Shown piece after piece: positions 44,728 through 53,656 of a DNA stretch of 63,540 bases. The position numbers and the translations under genes are program-made. The DNA is from an uncultured Flavobacteriaceae bacterium (GTDB lineage: Bacteria; Bacteroidota; Bacteroidia; Flavobacteriales; Flavobacteriaceae). Position 1 is the stretch's first letter. The number at the start of each line of letters is the position of its first letter. The DNA lies in the NCBI GenBank assembly GCA_905479625.1, contig CAJQNF010000031.1:1-63540 (forward strand), written 5' to 3'. Under the pieces are notes generated by a model that was given only the letters and a program-made list of their open reading frames with translations, searched no databases and was not told the DNA's origin.

Positions 44728-45891
44728 CTATTTTAAACTTTTTATTTTACTTATAGTGCGCTCATTACCTGGATTGAGTTCGAGAGATTTTTCGTAATTG
44801 TCGATTGCATTTTCCGTATCTCCCAGATTTTCATGGGCTTCACCCAAACTATCAAAAGCATTAAATGAACTAGGGAAATTTTCTGTATTCAGTCTGAAGA
44901 ATGATAATGCTTTAGATTGATCATTCTCATTCCTACTTCTTAGCATACGATAACCTATTCGGTTCACAAGATACTCTGGGGGTTTAAATTCCCAAGAAAG
45001 TCTCTCAGAAAGGGATTGGAAATGTTGGCTTAGTTGCACTGTATTCTCAACATCTCGATAGTAAATTCCATAGCCGTCAAAAATGACTGAAATTCCATTG
45101 TAAAAAGCAATTGGTGGAACAGAGCCGTGGTTTTCATTTTCGAAATATTCCAATTTCCCAGGAAACTCGCTTTCACATTTACTATTCAAGGCCTCGTATA
45201 ACCTTACATGGCGATCTCTATTTCTACTATTCCTTTTACCCCAATTTGCAGTGGCGATATAAATGAATCTTTCAAACGAATTATCAGTTACAGCATCTAA
45301 TTTTTCATCCATAGTTACAGCATCCCAAGTGCCAAAGCTCGGGTCAACAGCAATGAATGCGTTGAAAAGCGTTTTTTCTTTCATATAGGCATGAGTAGCT
45401 AACAAACCTCCTAAAGAATGTCCAAAAAGTATTCGATAAGGGTCTGTTCTATAAGTCTGATCCAACTCAGGAATAAGTTCATCCTCCAAGAAACTTAAAA
45501 AATTCTCCCCTCCGCCAGAAGTATTTTCCCTCTTTGTAATAATTTTGTCAGGTGTAAAGTCTCTACGTCTATCAACATTTTGAATAGCTACTACTATCAT
45601 TTCCGGAATTCTAGTGTTCCCATTGTATCCCGAGCTCATATAGTTCACCATACCAGTTATAGACCTAAAATGTGAATTGCCATCAAGTACGATAAGCACC
45701 GGATAGCTCTTATAAGATGATCCCTCGTTGTTGTATGATTCAGGAAGGCTAACCCAATATTCTCTAGCCTCATTCAAAATATTGGACTGGAGTATATGTT
45801 TGGTGCCGATTACAATTTGATCGACATCCTGTGATTTTATTTGATGAATCCCAATTAGAAAAAATATGACTACAATGATATTTTTACTCAT
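44728..45891 (-). CDS. Exported esterase (enterochelin-esterase/IroE-like) with TPR tail
   Basis: I choose the ATG at 45891 (MSKNIIVVIFFLIGIHQIKS); the 20 residues before it in the open frame are not signal-like. The mature part has YPVLIVLDGNSHFRSITGMV and, near residue 170, ILFGHSLGGLLATHAYM with the nucleophile Ser. AVDPSFGTWDA and ENENHGSVPP give the acid and His. Residues about 335-385 form a TPR-like pair (SLGEAHENLGDTENAIDNYE). The family hydrolyses siderophore or other esters. Confidence 0.85.
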   Translation of the reverse strand: MSKNIIVVIFFLIGIHQIKSQDVDQIVIGTKHILQSNILNEAREYWVSLPESYNNEGSSYKSYPVLIVLDGNSHFRSITGMVNYMSSGYNGNTRIPEMIVVAIQNVDRRRDFTPDKIITKRENTSGGGENFLSFLEDELIPELDQTYRTDPYRILFGHSLGGLLATHAYMKEKTLFNAFIAVDPSFGTWDAVTMDEKLDAVTDNSFERFIYIATANWGKRNSRNRDRHVRLYEALNSKCESEFPGKLEYFENENHGSVPPIAFYNGISVIFDGYGIYYRDVENTVQLSQHFQSLSERLSWEFKPPEYLVNRIGYRMLRSRNENDQSKALSFFRLNTENFPSSFNAFDSLGEAHENLGDTENAIDNYEKSLELNPGNERTISKIKSLK

Positions 45892-45939
45892 TCTCTTGAT
45901 TTCTAAATGTTTGGTAAATTTTGGCAAATGGTTTGTTGC

Positions 45940-46070
45940 CTGTTTCGGCAACTAATTTAAGAAACAAATCACAGATCGAAAATTCATGCAGACATGAACG
46001 AGTCAAACTAGCACAGCAATTTTCATAAGTAAACAAGAACGAGTAATTATTTACAATCATTGCTAGCTGT
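45940..46070 (-). repeat. Cassette-type intergenic repeat (copy D)
   Basis: Plus strand shares GGCAACTAATTTAAGAAAC with copies at 47,030 and 62,750, and contains a perfect TTCATG/CATGAA hairpin. The sense end merges into the methyltransferase gene: its last codons and stop (AACAACAGCTAG) are part of the repeat's terminal motif. Confidence 0.5.
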
Positions 46071-46872
46071 TGTTCTTCTTTTTCGCGACTATGGAAAAAA
46101 CCATTGGAATTTTGTTTTGTAAATGCGCTATCCTATACTTATTTGTTTCAAATTCGATGGTCTTATTAAAACAATTGTAGGGTGAATAATCATATTCGTC
46201 AAGAGAATTTATTTCAAGTCCATTTTTTATCAAGCTATTCAATACTTCACTTAAACTATGATTCCACATCACATTTTCTTGGGTTATTTCTGCCGTTTTG
46301 TCGGCATAAGTCCCGCTTTCTGATTCCACAATAGCGCCTGAATTAAAATAATTATATCCAATTTTTTCAAAGTTGTCGTCAAACATCCAAACTACGGGGT
46401 GAAATTCTACAAATACAAATTGTCCATTTGGTTTTACATATTGAGAAACGATTCTTGCCCATTTATCTAAATCGGGTAACCAACCAATTGTCCCATAACT
46501 TGTATAGACAATGTCAAATTGTTTGTCTAAATGATTTGGTAAATCGTAAATATTACAACAAATAAAATTTGCCTTTGAGTTTGTGTCCTTTGCAATTTGT
46601 TTGGCACTTTGAATAGCCTTGTCTGATAAATCAATACCTGTCACTTCAGCGCCTAGTCTGCTCAACGAAATGCTATCTTGCCCAAAATGACATTGTAAAT
46701 GCAAAATCGTCTTTCCCTTTACATCTCCAAGTAAGTCTAACTCAATACTGTTTAAAGAAGTTTTCCCTTTTATAAAATTGTCCAGGTCATAAAACTCTGA
46801 TTTCAAATGAGTCTCGGTTTTGTTGTTCCAAGATTCTCGGTTTATTTCTATATAATTATCCTCTTTATTCAT
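46063..46872 (-). CDS. Class I SAM-dependent methyltransferase
   Basis: 269 residues. The Rossmann core has GKTILHLQCHFGQDSISLSR (SAM-binding motif I, with LQCHFGQ), EVTGIDLSDKAIQSAKQIA (acidic motif II) and DIVYTSYGTIGWLPDLDKWA. The variant LHLQCHFG motif is common in a Bacteroidota/Firmicutes subgroup. Substrate unknown. Its stop codon lies inside the downstream repeat. Confidence 0.9.
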   Translation of the reverse strand: MNKEDNYIEINRESWNNKTETHLKSEFYDLDNFIKGKTSLNSIELDLLGDVKGKTILHLQCHFGQDSISLSRLGAEVTGIDLSDKAIQSAKQIAKDTNSKANFICCNIYDLPNHLDKQFDIVYTSYGTIGWLPDLDKWARIVSQYVKPNGQFVFVEFHPVVWMFDDNFEKIGYNYFNSGAIVESESGTYADKTAEITQENVMWNHSLSEVLNSLIKNGLEINSLDEYDYSPYNCFNKTIEFETNKYRIAHLQNKIPMVFSIVAKKKNNS

Positions 46873-46984
46873 TTTCTGTGATTGATTCTTTCAAAATAGC
46901 AGCAAGTTGACGGTTTTGTGGCATTGATTAATAGTATATTATTGCTTCAAGATCATCATTAATTGTAGAGCTTAGAAAGCACAA

Positions 46985-47130
46985 CTTTGTGGTATATCAT
47001 TAGCTACGCTCGGGTATTCCGTTGGCATGAACTAAATTAGTAAAAGAAAATGAACCAAACGAAAATCTGTGGGGTTTTCCCAATACCAGTATGCTAAGCA
47101 ATTAAAAACACACATTGTTATACCAATGTT
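46985..47130 (-). repeat. Cassette-type intergenic repeat (copy A)
   Basis: Positions 47032-47057 match 53549-53574 at 25 of 26 bases. A GAAAA/TTTTC hairpin follows, then AAGCAATTAAAAACACACAT, the end motif seen in other copies. It lies between the methyltransferase and a divergent VOC gene, in a 330-bp gap with no other feature. Confidence 0.6.
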
Positions 47131-47202
47131 CCTTTTATTGGTTTCATTTTTTGCTCACACTGGTATTATGTTTATATTAGGTAAATACAATCTACTGCAC
47201 AT

Positions 47203-47625
47203 ATGATGACAAGTATTGAACATGTAAATATCACCGTACCCGATATAGATGAAGCGATCCGTTTTCTCAAAATCGTAGCGCCTGACTTTGAAGTGCGAAA
47301 AGATGAAAAGCCTTCAAATAGTTATCGATGGGCGCATATCGGAAATGAAGTGTATTATTTTGCTTTGCAAGAGCCGCACTTAGATGCAGACCCAAAGAAA
47401 CAGCTTCAAACTTATAAAAATTATGGAATAAATCATGTGGCCTTGGTTGTATCTGACATACGAGAAATCGAAGAAAAATTGCTTGATAGTGGCTACCATA
47501 GAGGGATCGACACACCCGTTGAAAAGCATAGAAAACGAGCATATTACCACGATAAAGCAGGTTTCGAGTGGGAGCTAGTTGAATACCTTTCTGAGAAAAC
47601 AAGTGAAAAGTATTTCTATGAATAA
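47203..47625 (+). CDS. VOC-superfamily protein
   Basis: 140 residues, the only plus-strand gene between 36 and 58 kb. SIEHVNITVPDIDEAIRFLK and NYGINHVALVVSDIREIEEK are the two VOC modules with His ligands; YYHDKAGFEWELVEYLS ends the fold with the Glu ligand. The start is MM; either Met is possible. Function unknown. Confidence 0.85.
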   Translation: MMTSIEHVNITVPDIDEAIRFLKIVAPDFEVRKDEKPSNSYRWAHIGNEVYYFALQEPHLDADPKKQLQTYKNYGINHVALVVSDIREIEEKLLDSGYHRGIDTPVEKHRKRAYYHDKAGFEWELVEYLSEKTSEKYFYE

Positions 47626-47701
47626 AAATGTTCAAAAAAAAGCGCAAATTGGTTACTAAGATCACTCTTGTTTCCAAATAGGTGATATTGAATTTAGTTC
47701 A

Positions 47702-48202
47702 CTACTCCCTTCCCAAAGTATCTACATTTTGATCTTCTTCTTCATATTGAATAGCGGTGTATGATATGATTTTCCAATCGTTAGCTTTTTTAACCAAAGT
47801 AATGGTTGCTTTTGCAACAGTTTCTTCTCCAGACTGACTTGTCCAGGTTTGGTCAAATGCAACCCAGGCCAAATTGACATCATAAAAAATAAGATAGTTG
47901 GAGTTTACAAAAGTAGACGTAATGGGCTCAGGGTTCTCCTTAAAAAATGACTCTAAATTTCCACCACTTTTATCCCAACCTCTTGTCTGAGCAAAACCTG
48001 CTTTAGACACATCTAATCGTAACACATCGCCACTATGGTCCCAATAAGATGCCCATTTCTGATAATCTTTCTCCATGTAAGCATTAGTCTCCCCAACCAC
48101 AACTGCTTTAAGAGCTTCCTGCATATCTTCGGAAGTTGGCATTTTTTCTTGTTGACAAGAAAATAGCAATACGACACTAATTACTAAAACATATTTATTC
48201 AT
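47702..48202 (-). CDS. SnoaL/NTF2-like lipoprotein (DUF4440 type)
   Basis: 166 residues. Lipobox LLFSC near residue 16. The body (MQEALKAVVVGETNAYMEKD, YQKWASYWDHSGDVLRLDVS, AWVAFDQTWTSQSGEE, WKIISYTAIQYEEED) has the cone-shaped NTF2-like pattern of DUF4440/SnoaL proteins. Binding or enzyme role unknown. Confidence 0.75.
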   Translation of the reverse strand: MNKYVLVISVVLLFSCQQEKMPTSEDMQEALKAVVVGETNAYMEKDYQKWASYWDHSGDVLRLDVSKAGFAQTRGWDKSGGNLESFFKENPEPITSTFVNSNYLIFYDVNLAWVAFDQTWTSQSGEETVAKATITLVKKANDWKIISYTAIQYEEEDQNVDTLGRE

Positions 48203-48242
48203 AACAGATTTATTTTAAGCTAAATTATAACTTCTTTTCTGA

Positions 48243-49304
48243 TTAGTATTTAGAATAAAAATTCAAAGCTTCATTGATGGTTTCAATACGTTGTTCATCC
48301 TTTTCAATGAGTAGTTCATGTTGCGCATTTTCAACCTCATAGGCCATGCAATCTTTTCCTAGCTTTTTAGCAGCGGTTATAAACTTCTGTTGGGCATATG
48401 GATATACAATTTGCTCGTTTTCTGCCGAAAAAAGAATGAAAGGCGTATGTATGCTATCAATATTACTAAATAAGTATTTAAATTGCTGACAAGATTTATG
48501 AGTCCAAGCATAAGTTGCACCACCCAGTCTTGCTTTAGGTACTTTTTTAAAAGCATCAATCATTCTGTCATACCTCAATTCAGAGCCTGTTAACGTATTC
48601 CCCTTAAAGATATTTTTATCATCTTTATATGCCGACTCACCTATTGCGTATTTAGGTTGATCACCATCCAGTACTTTGACAATACTGCAAATTGTTGGTT
48701 TTAAACCCAGCATTGGAGAGGAGAATGCTGCTGCATTAAAATCATTTGGGTTTTGCTCTAGATATGTCATACCTATTGCACCGCCCATTGAATGAGCTAA
48801 TAAGTAGGTTTTTTTATAGCGCTTCGGTTTTAAAAACTGTTCGTAGAAATATTTCATGTCATCAATATAAAACTGAAAAGTATCTATATAGCCCATTTCA
48901 GGATCTTCTGTCATTCTGCCCGATAGACCCTGTCCGCGATGGTCATGAATATAGATTGAATACCCATTCTTAAAAAGGTCAAAAATGAGTTCTTTATATT
49001 TTATAGCTGCTTCAGTTCTACCTGATGAAATTACGATGGCTTTTTCGGGATTCTTCTGTTCAAATATTTTATAATAAATTTGAATATCAGCTTCCCCATT
49101 AAAAAAACCCTCTTTTCCATTAGCATAAAAATCTTCAATCTTTTGACTGTAAGTACTATCTTTCAATTCACTCAAAGTTGTAAGGTTATACCTGTTTTCT
49201 TCCTTTGTTAATCGACTAAAATTTTGATGGCAAGAAATCAACATCACTATTGATATCAAAGAGAGATACTTCAGATGCCTTAAATGTTCTCTATATTTTT
49301 TCAT
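48243..49304 (-). CDS. Alpha/beta hydrolase lipoprotein (lysophospholipase-like)
   Basis: 353 residues. A lipoprotein signal ends SIVMLISC. YIHDHRGQGLSGRMTEDPEM, LLAHSMGGAIGMTYLEQNP (nucleophile Ser), FILFSAENEQIVYPYAQ (Asp/Glu region) and ENAQHELLIEKDEQR (His) follow the monoacylglycerol lipase/PldB pattern. Outer-membrane-anchored lipid hydrolysis is the likely role. Confidence 0.88.
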   Translation of the reverse strand: MKKYREHLRHLKYLSLISIVMLISCHQNFSRLTKEENRYNLTTLSELKDSTYSQKIEDFYANGKEGFFNGEADIQIYYKIFEQKNPEKAIVISSGRTEAAIKYKELIFDLFKNGYSIYIHDHRGQGLSGRMTEDPEMGYIDTFQFYIDDMKYFYEQFLKPKRYKKTYLLAHSMGGAIGMTYLEQNPNDFNAAAFSSPMLGLKPTICSIVKVLDGDQPKYAIGESAYKDDKNIFKGNTLTGSELRYDRMIDAFKKVPKARLGGATYAWTHKSCQQFKYLFSNIDSIHTPFILFSAENEQIVYPYAQQKFITAAKKLGKDCMAYEVENAQHELLIEKDEQRIETINEALNFYSKY

Positions 49305-49324
49305 ATTTATATTTTTCCTACTAG

Positions 49325-49440
49325 TGACTTACGGTAAATTTAGTGAATTATTAATCCAAGATAGAAAATCCGTGAAGGCTTTCGTAATAAAGTTAAAACT
49401 AGCAATAAATCATACCCAGTGCTTTATGCTGGCTTTAATT
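49325..49440 (-). repeat. Cassette-type intergenic repeat (copy E, partial)
   Basis: It shares GTAAATTTAGTGAAT, GAAAATCC and AACTAGCAATAAA with other copies (the last block is identical at 62,770). It lies between the lysophospholipase and the SDR-like genes. Confidence 0.45.
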
Positions 49441-49441
49441 T

Positions 49442-50209
49442 CTAATAATTCATAAGGTCTTTATGTATAAACTCATAATCTAGTAGGTCTTTCAATTTTT
49501 GACTATTTATTATCTTATAGTTATTATCTGATTTTTCATTAAAAATAACTTGAGGTTTTCCTAATTTTTCAGCTTCTTTTGAGTAAAAATCCCGTCTTGT
49601 CGGATGGCTGTCTGTACAGGCATTTAAAACTTTGTTCCAAGCATTTCTCACAATGATTTGTTCGATAATTTGAATACAATCATCTCTATGAATAAGGTTT
49701 ATATAGCCTTCTGGATTTTCCATTTTTTTTCCAGATTTAATGAAATTTCCAGGTTGTCTATTATAACCAAATAGACCTCCAAATCGTATAATTGTTGACT
49801 GGAATATATCATTATTTCTAAATAAATGTTCTATTTCCGTTAAAGCGGATTTCTTAGTAGAAGACTCTTCAGTAACAACCTCATTAGTGTTATGGTAAAC
49901 AGAGGTTGAGCTAATAAATATGACCTTTCTTACTTTGGAGTTTTCGATTTTAGCTATTAAATTTTTAAAATCGTCAATGCTTTTTGAGGTTATAGAAATA
50001 ATTAAAATATCAGCTAATAAAAAACCTGAAATATCATTTTCTCTATGTTTAATGTCAATGATAAATGGCGTAACCAATTTAGCTTTTAGTTTGTCAAAAT
50101 TGTTGTTTGAAGTAGCTGAACCTTTCACATTATAGCCTTTGTTTTTTAATTCAAAAGCCAAAGCCATTCCCAGCCAACCACACCCTAATATGCTAATTTC
50201 TTGCTTCAA
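49442..50209 (-). CDS. NAD-dependent epimerase/dehydratase-like protein (YeeZ-type SDR)
   Basis: 255 residues. ISILGCGWLGMALAFELKNK is a glycine-rich Rossmann motif of the atypical SDR YeeZ group. VIFISSTSVYHNTNEVVTEE and STIIRFGGLFGYNRQPGNFI are the middle strands. The classical YxxxK catalytic pair is not evident. Cytoplasmic; substrate unknown. Confidence 0.8.
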   Translation of the reverse strand: MKQEISILGCGWLGMALAFELKNKGYNVKGSATSNNNFDKLKAKLVTPFIIDIKHRENDISGFLLADILIISITSKSIDDFKNLIAKIENSKVRKVIFISSTSVYHNTNEVVTEESSTKKSALTEIEHLFRNNDIFQSTIIRFGGLFGYNRQPGNFIKSGKKMENPEGYINLIHRDDCIQIIEQIIVRNAWNKVLNACTDSHPTRRDFYSKEAEKLGKPQVIFNEKSDNNYKIINSQKLKDLLDYEFIHKDLMNY

Positions 50210-50224
50210 TTTAATCTTGCATTT

Positions 50225-50283
50225 TTTTTCATACCACGGTCAAATATATTGGGCGTTTCAAAGCGCTAAATATATCGTTGGCA
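50225..50283 (-). other. Hairpin-rich gap between two genes
   Basis: ATATATT and AATATAT arms around GCG/CGC can form an imperfect hairpin, and the minus strand begins with AATGCCAACG, like the ends of some cassette repeats. It could be a degenerate repeat or a terminator. Confidence 0.3.
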
Positions 50284-50892
50284 TTAGTAAATTATCAGTT
50301 CTTTTGGTTTTTTTCTATACATAGTCGCAGAACTACCATAATCGTTGAACTGTATTTCTCCAATAGTTATTTCTTTAATAACCCTTTTACCATTAGAATC
50401 CACAAATTGCATGTTTATTCCTACATTTAAATAGGGACTATCATCACTTTCACCTTCACTATTAATCTCAATATATTCAGCCAATTTGTTGCTACTTATT
50501 TGTAAATGTAGATCTATAAATTCAACAACATTAGGCTCTATGATTTCATTAATATTTGAGCCGCAACCATATGTATAAATTGCAGTATTATCAGGATTAA
50601 TATTGTTGTTATAACAAATGCCTTTTGTCAAAGATTCATTGGCCGAAAGAAAAGAATACCATTCTGTTAGAGCTACGGGATTTGTTCCCGTGTTTAATAA
50701 AAGGATATTAATATCTACCTGTTTACTTAAAGAGTCGTTGGCAGTTGAAAAGTCAATACTACCAATCCGAAGGTCCGTTGTTTTATGGAAGAATTGAATA
50801 TACGTTGTAAAAATTGCCGATATCAAGGCTATTGATGCAATAAATATTGACAATTTATCTCCTGGACTTAATTTAATTTTCTTTTTAGACAT
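50284..50892 (-). CDS. Unknown protein with N-terminal membrane anchor
   Basis: 202 residues. After a basic start, one helix (FIASIALISAIFTTYIQFF, residues 16-34), then a beta-rich extracytoplasmic domain with SKQVDINILLLNTGTNPVAL and EYIEINSEGESDDSPYL. No recognised family. Confidence 0.68.
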   Translation of the reverse strand: MSKKKIKLSPGDKLSIFIASIALISAIFTTYIQFFHKTTDLRIGSIDFSTANDSLSKQVDINILLLNTGTNPVALTEWYSFLSANESLTKGICYNNNINPDNTAIYTYGCGSNINEIIEPNVVEFIDLHLQISSNKLAEYIEINSEGESDDSPYLNVGINMQFVDSNGKRVIKEITIGEIQFNDYGSSATMYRKKPKELIIY

Positions 50893-51028
50893 TTTATAAT
50901 ATTTGGGCTATTAATGCTAATAGTTTCGACTAAACTACGTTTTAATCCAGTTTAGGTATTATCGGCTGCTACCAATCAAGTCTGAATCTAAGCTCCCCAT
51001 AAAACTTGGACTTAGCATAATATGTTCA
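50893..51028. other. Gap with weak resemblance to the cassette repeats
   Basis: Plus strand contains TAATAGTTTCGACTAAACTA and later AGGTATTATCGGCTGC. I could not align it convincingly to the other copies, so it is listed as uncertain. Confidence 0.3.
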
Positions 51029-51235
51029 TTATCTATTCAAGCTTATTTTATGTTTAACGAAGGAATAAATTAAAGGAATAAAACCAGCCATGAGCAAAGC
51101 AAAATAAGCTACTTCAAGGCTAAAGAAATAATTTAATACAAGAAAAGGTATAGTTATTAATATTGAAGCAATTATAAGGGCTAGAATCAATTGAAGAATT
51201 CCTACAGAGTTTCCGACAAGTTTTTTAAAATCCAT
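51029..51235 (-). CDS. 68-residue two-helix membrane protein
   Basis: Two hydrophobic helices (LQLILALIIASILITIPFLV; VAYFALLMAGFIPLIYSFV) after a short DFKKLVGN start, with a basic tail. No family. A short but normal reading frame. Confidence 0.6.
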   Translation of the reverse strand: MDFKKLVGNSVGILQLILALIIASILITIPFLVLNYFFSLEVAYFALLMAGFIPLIYSFVKHKISLNR

Positions 51236-51628
51236 TTTTCTAATTAATTATTTACAAAGTTAATATATAAAAAGTAAGCGAATGTATTGCGCTTTCCTAT
51301 CAAGCAAAAAAAGATTGATCCTGGTACACCCTTAAATTTTACTACTGTCTCGCCTGTTTTTCATATACATTGTTGTGTTGAGTATATTATTTAATAGCAG
51401 GTAAAATATATTTTTCAAGAAGTTTGTAAAGCGAAGTTTTTTTATCATAATTCCCACCCATAAAAACGATAACTATGTCAAGTTCTACAAAAATCATAAT
51501 CTCTTGGCCATTCCAACCCCCAGCTCGAAACATCTTTATTTCATTATCATTATGGGAAAACTCACTTGTTCATCAAGTGTAACCGTAGCCATTTTTCCCA
51601 GAATCTTAACAGGGAATATTAATGTTTC
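51236..51628. other. 393-bp gap holding a broken gene
   Basis: Apart from the beta-lactamase-type tail listed next, I see no intact gene or clear promoter here. Confidence 0.5.
51387..51533 (-). pseudogene. C-terminal remnant of a serine beta-lactamase-like protein
   Basis: The minus strand encodes FRAGGWNGQEIMIFVELDIV, then FMGGNYDKKTSLYKLLEKYI and LPAIK before a stop. This resembles the ending of class C beta-lactamase-like serine hydrolases (usually GGNGGQ...VVVFTGGNY...EKYILPAI). The rest of the gene is absent or shifted, so it is a remnant. Confidence 0.55.
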
Positions 51629-52348
51629 TCAGAAGACACCGGGAATCAACCTATAACGCACACGGTGCGCATAATCCTGATACCCTGGTAATTCTTCTTG
51701 TAAAGTTTTATCTTCCAGCACGGTCCTTATCACGGCAATGATCAGGGCGACTATCACTGGAATGATTGTCCAAACAGAGCCTAAAGCCAGCACAATACCC
51801 GGTAATGCTAAAAGATTTCCAGCATAACCAGGATGTCTTACAATCCCATAAGGACCACTGTCACATACTGCATGCCCACGCTCCTTCTGAATCCGGGTCA
51901 CAGATGAAAAGAAGCGGTTCTCTATTATTGCCCCTGAAGCAAAACAATATCCGAATGTGATCAGCATGAAGCCAAGTATGTTGAGCCATATAGAAAATTC
52001 TGGCGACCATCCAAAGTGGTGATCTAGTCCGGCTACGATAAATAATGGAAATGATAAGCTAATTGCCATTAATGGAGCAAGTACCTTATCCCAGCGTTTT
52101 ACGTTTTGATCTTTTCCGAATTTGCCCCGTTCTGCCATTAATCCCGGATGCCTTTTTTCAGCTAAAACCCTTGACCCTATTCCTATTACTATGAACAATA
52201 CTGAATACAACCATCCCTGCCACCAGGCTAAGTCCCATCCGATTATTAGAAGAACCAATGGCATCAGTAAGTAGGTAAGAATTAGTTTTATCCATTGCAG
52301 TCCCCCTGCTTTTTCATAACCATGTTGATCAGCTTTCTTCGATACCAT
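51629..52348 (-). CDS. Isoprenylcysteine carboxyl methyltransferase (ICMT)-like membrane protein
   Basis: 239 residues, about five helices. The C-terminal CDSGPYGIVRHPGYAGNLLA and DKTLQEELPGYQDYAHRVRY match the ICMT/PEMT fold's SAM-binding region. Bacterial ICMT-like proteins methylate lipids or small molecules. The N-terminal KADQHGYEKAGGLQWIK segment is poorly conserved. Confidence 0.85.
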   Translation of the reverse strand: MVSKKADQHGYEKAGGLQWIKLILTYLLMPLVLLIIGWDLAWWQGWLYSVLFIVIGIGSRVLAEKRHPGLMAERGKFGKDQNVKRWDKVLAPLMAISLSFPLFIVAGLDHHFGWSPEFSIWLNILGFMLITFGYCFASGAIIENRFFSSVTRIQKERGHAVCDSGPYGIVRHPGYAGNLLALPGIVLALGSVWTIIPVIVALIIAVIRTVLEDKTLQEELPGYQDYAHRVRYRLIPGVF

Positions 52349-52404
52349 TTTTTATTCCTTCTTTTTAAACTGTATTTCTTGCTTAGAAATTTTAGAAATA
52401 ACAT

Positions 52405-52495
52405 TACGCCTAACGGTCTCGGCTATGATTTATACTTTTATTTTGGTGTGGCACAAAACCACATTGAATTATAGCCATTACTAGCAATAGATATT
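52405..52495 (-). repeat. Cassette-type intergenic repeat with GTTAGGC end (copy M)
   Basis: Plus strand starts GCCTAACGGTCTCGGCTATG and ends near ATTATAGCCATTACTAGCAA. GGCTATgAT and ATTATAGCC form imperfect inverted arms. On the minus strand the end reads GTTAGGC, an exact GTTRRRY (R'-like) core of attC sites. It lies between the ICMT-like gene and the upstream lipoprotein gene. Confidence 0.55.
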
Positions 52496-52506
52496 TCTAA
52501 ATTATG

Positions 52507-53478
52507 CTATTTAATTACTACAAATGTTTTTAACATATTTTTACTAAGTGCATTAGGGACTTCAGATATTAGCGCATAATTACCCGGCTCTAAATTTGCG
52601 GAAAAATAACCAATATTACCCTCTGGCATATCATTTACACCACCAATAAAAGTAACAGCATTTGGTGCTGGTTCTATTAATCCTTTCGGATCAGCCCAAT
52701 TCATCCAATTTTCCAACTCCTCAAGATCAGCATTTTCATCTAGCATTACAAGATTAATATCATGTCCAACAAAATTTTCATGTACGATTTGATCTTTATA
52801 CAATACCGAAAAGATGTGCTTACCCGACCTAATGGAGTCATTAAAAACAATTCCATCTGTACTCGAAATACTAATATCAATATCCGAAGTCAGTGCATCA
52901 TTACCCGAAGCAGTATTAGATACTACGATATCTTTTGTCATTCCCATAGAGGTGTGGAAAATACCATTACTCATTTTTACATAACATTCAATAATGTATT
53001 TACCAGGCTTTAAATTAAGTGTAGTTTCTCCTATTTGATTAGGTGAGAGTAGACCTGATCCACCAACAAACACAACTTCGCTGAACCATTCAGGAAGTTT
53101 TGCAAACTCCGCATAACCTTCTTCAGTTTTTCCTTCCATAATTAGTTTCATGGCACTATCAAAAACTGGAGCAACTAGTTTTTCTGCGTCTTCTGAAGTC
53201 TTTCCTTCTGGGTACTTATCTATGAGAAAAAAGTGTGTTTGAGGAGATTGATTCTTATAACGAAAGGTATTCCATCCAGAGGAAATCGTATCAGGCATTT
53301 GAAAATCCATATTCTTTGTTATAATTTCTATAACATTTTCTTTTTCTTCAACAACAGTTTCATGTTGCGTTTCTTTTTTATCACTTTTACAGGACTGTAT
53401 GAACAAAAATATAGATGAAAAGATTATAAACATTCCTATCGAGGAAGCTTTTACAATATAATTTTTAAAAGTTATCAT
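52507..53478 (-). CDS. Two-repeat periplasmic lipoprotein, unknown function
   Basis: The start at 53478 (MITFKNYIVKASSIGM) gives a signal ending LFIQSC; the open frame extends 12 codons further. The 323 residues contain two similar halves: SSGWNTFRYKNQSPQTHFFL...LKPGKYIIECYVKMSNGIFH and DSIRSGKHIFSVLYKDQIVH...LEPGNYALISEVPNA. Each looks like a cupredoxin-like/beta-sandwich domain. No family named. Confidence 0.72.
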   Translation of the reverse strand: MITFKNYIVKASSIGMFIIFSSIFLFIQSCKSDKKETQHETVVEEKENVIEIITKNMDFQMPDTISSGWNTFRYKNQSPQTHFFLIDKYPEGKTSEDAEKLVAPVFDSAMKLIMEGKTEEGYAEFAKLPEWFSEVVFVGGSGLLSPNQIGETTLNLKPGKYIIECYVKMSNGIFHTSMGMTKDIVVSNTASGNDALTSDIDISISSTDGIVFNDSIRSGKHIFSVLYKDQIVHENFVGHDINLVMLDENADLEELENWMNWADPKGLIEPAPNAVTFIGGVNDMPEGNIGYFSANLEPGNYALISEVPNALSKNMLKTFVVIK

Positions 53479-53524
53479 ACTATTATGTATTTCGTTAATA
53501 GTTATTATTGCCAATCTGTTCGTG

Positions 53525-53650
53525 TAAGGTTAGTTACGTTGGCTACCTCTAAATTAGTAAAAGAAAACGAACCAGTGGAAAATCCTACGAATTTTCCCAG
53601 TACACACATAACAAGCAATTAATTATAGCCATTGTTGCACTTAGTTTTTA
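53525..53650 (-). repeat. Cassette-type intergenic repeat (copy B)
   Basis: The best-preserved copy. Positions 53549-53574 match 47032-47057 at 25 of 26. A perfect 7-bp hairpin GGAAAAT/ATTTTCC follows, then AAGCAATTAATTATAGCCAT and TGTTGCAC. Left GTTGGCTA and right TAGCCATTG form outer arms. Confidence 0.62.
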
Positions 53651-53656
53651 TGCACC

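Noticed and set aside
47267-47677. 136-codon minus-strand frame over the VOC gene
   Set aside because: Antisense shadow of a clear VOC protein.
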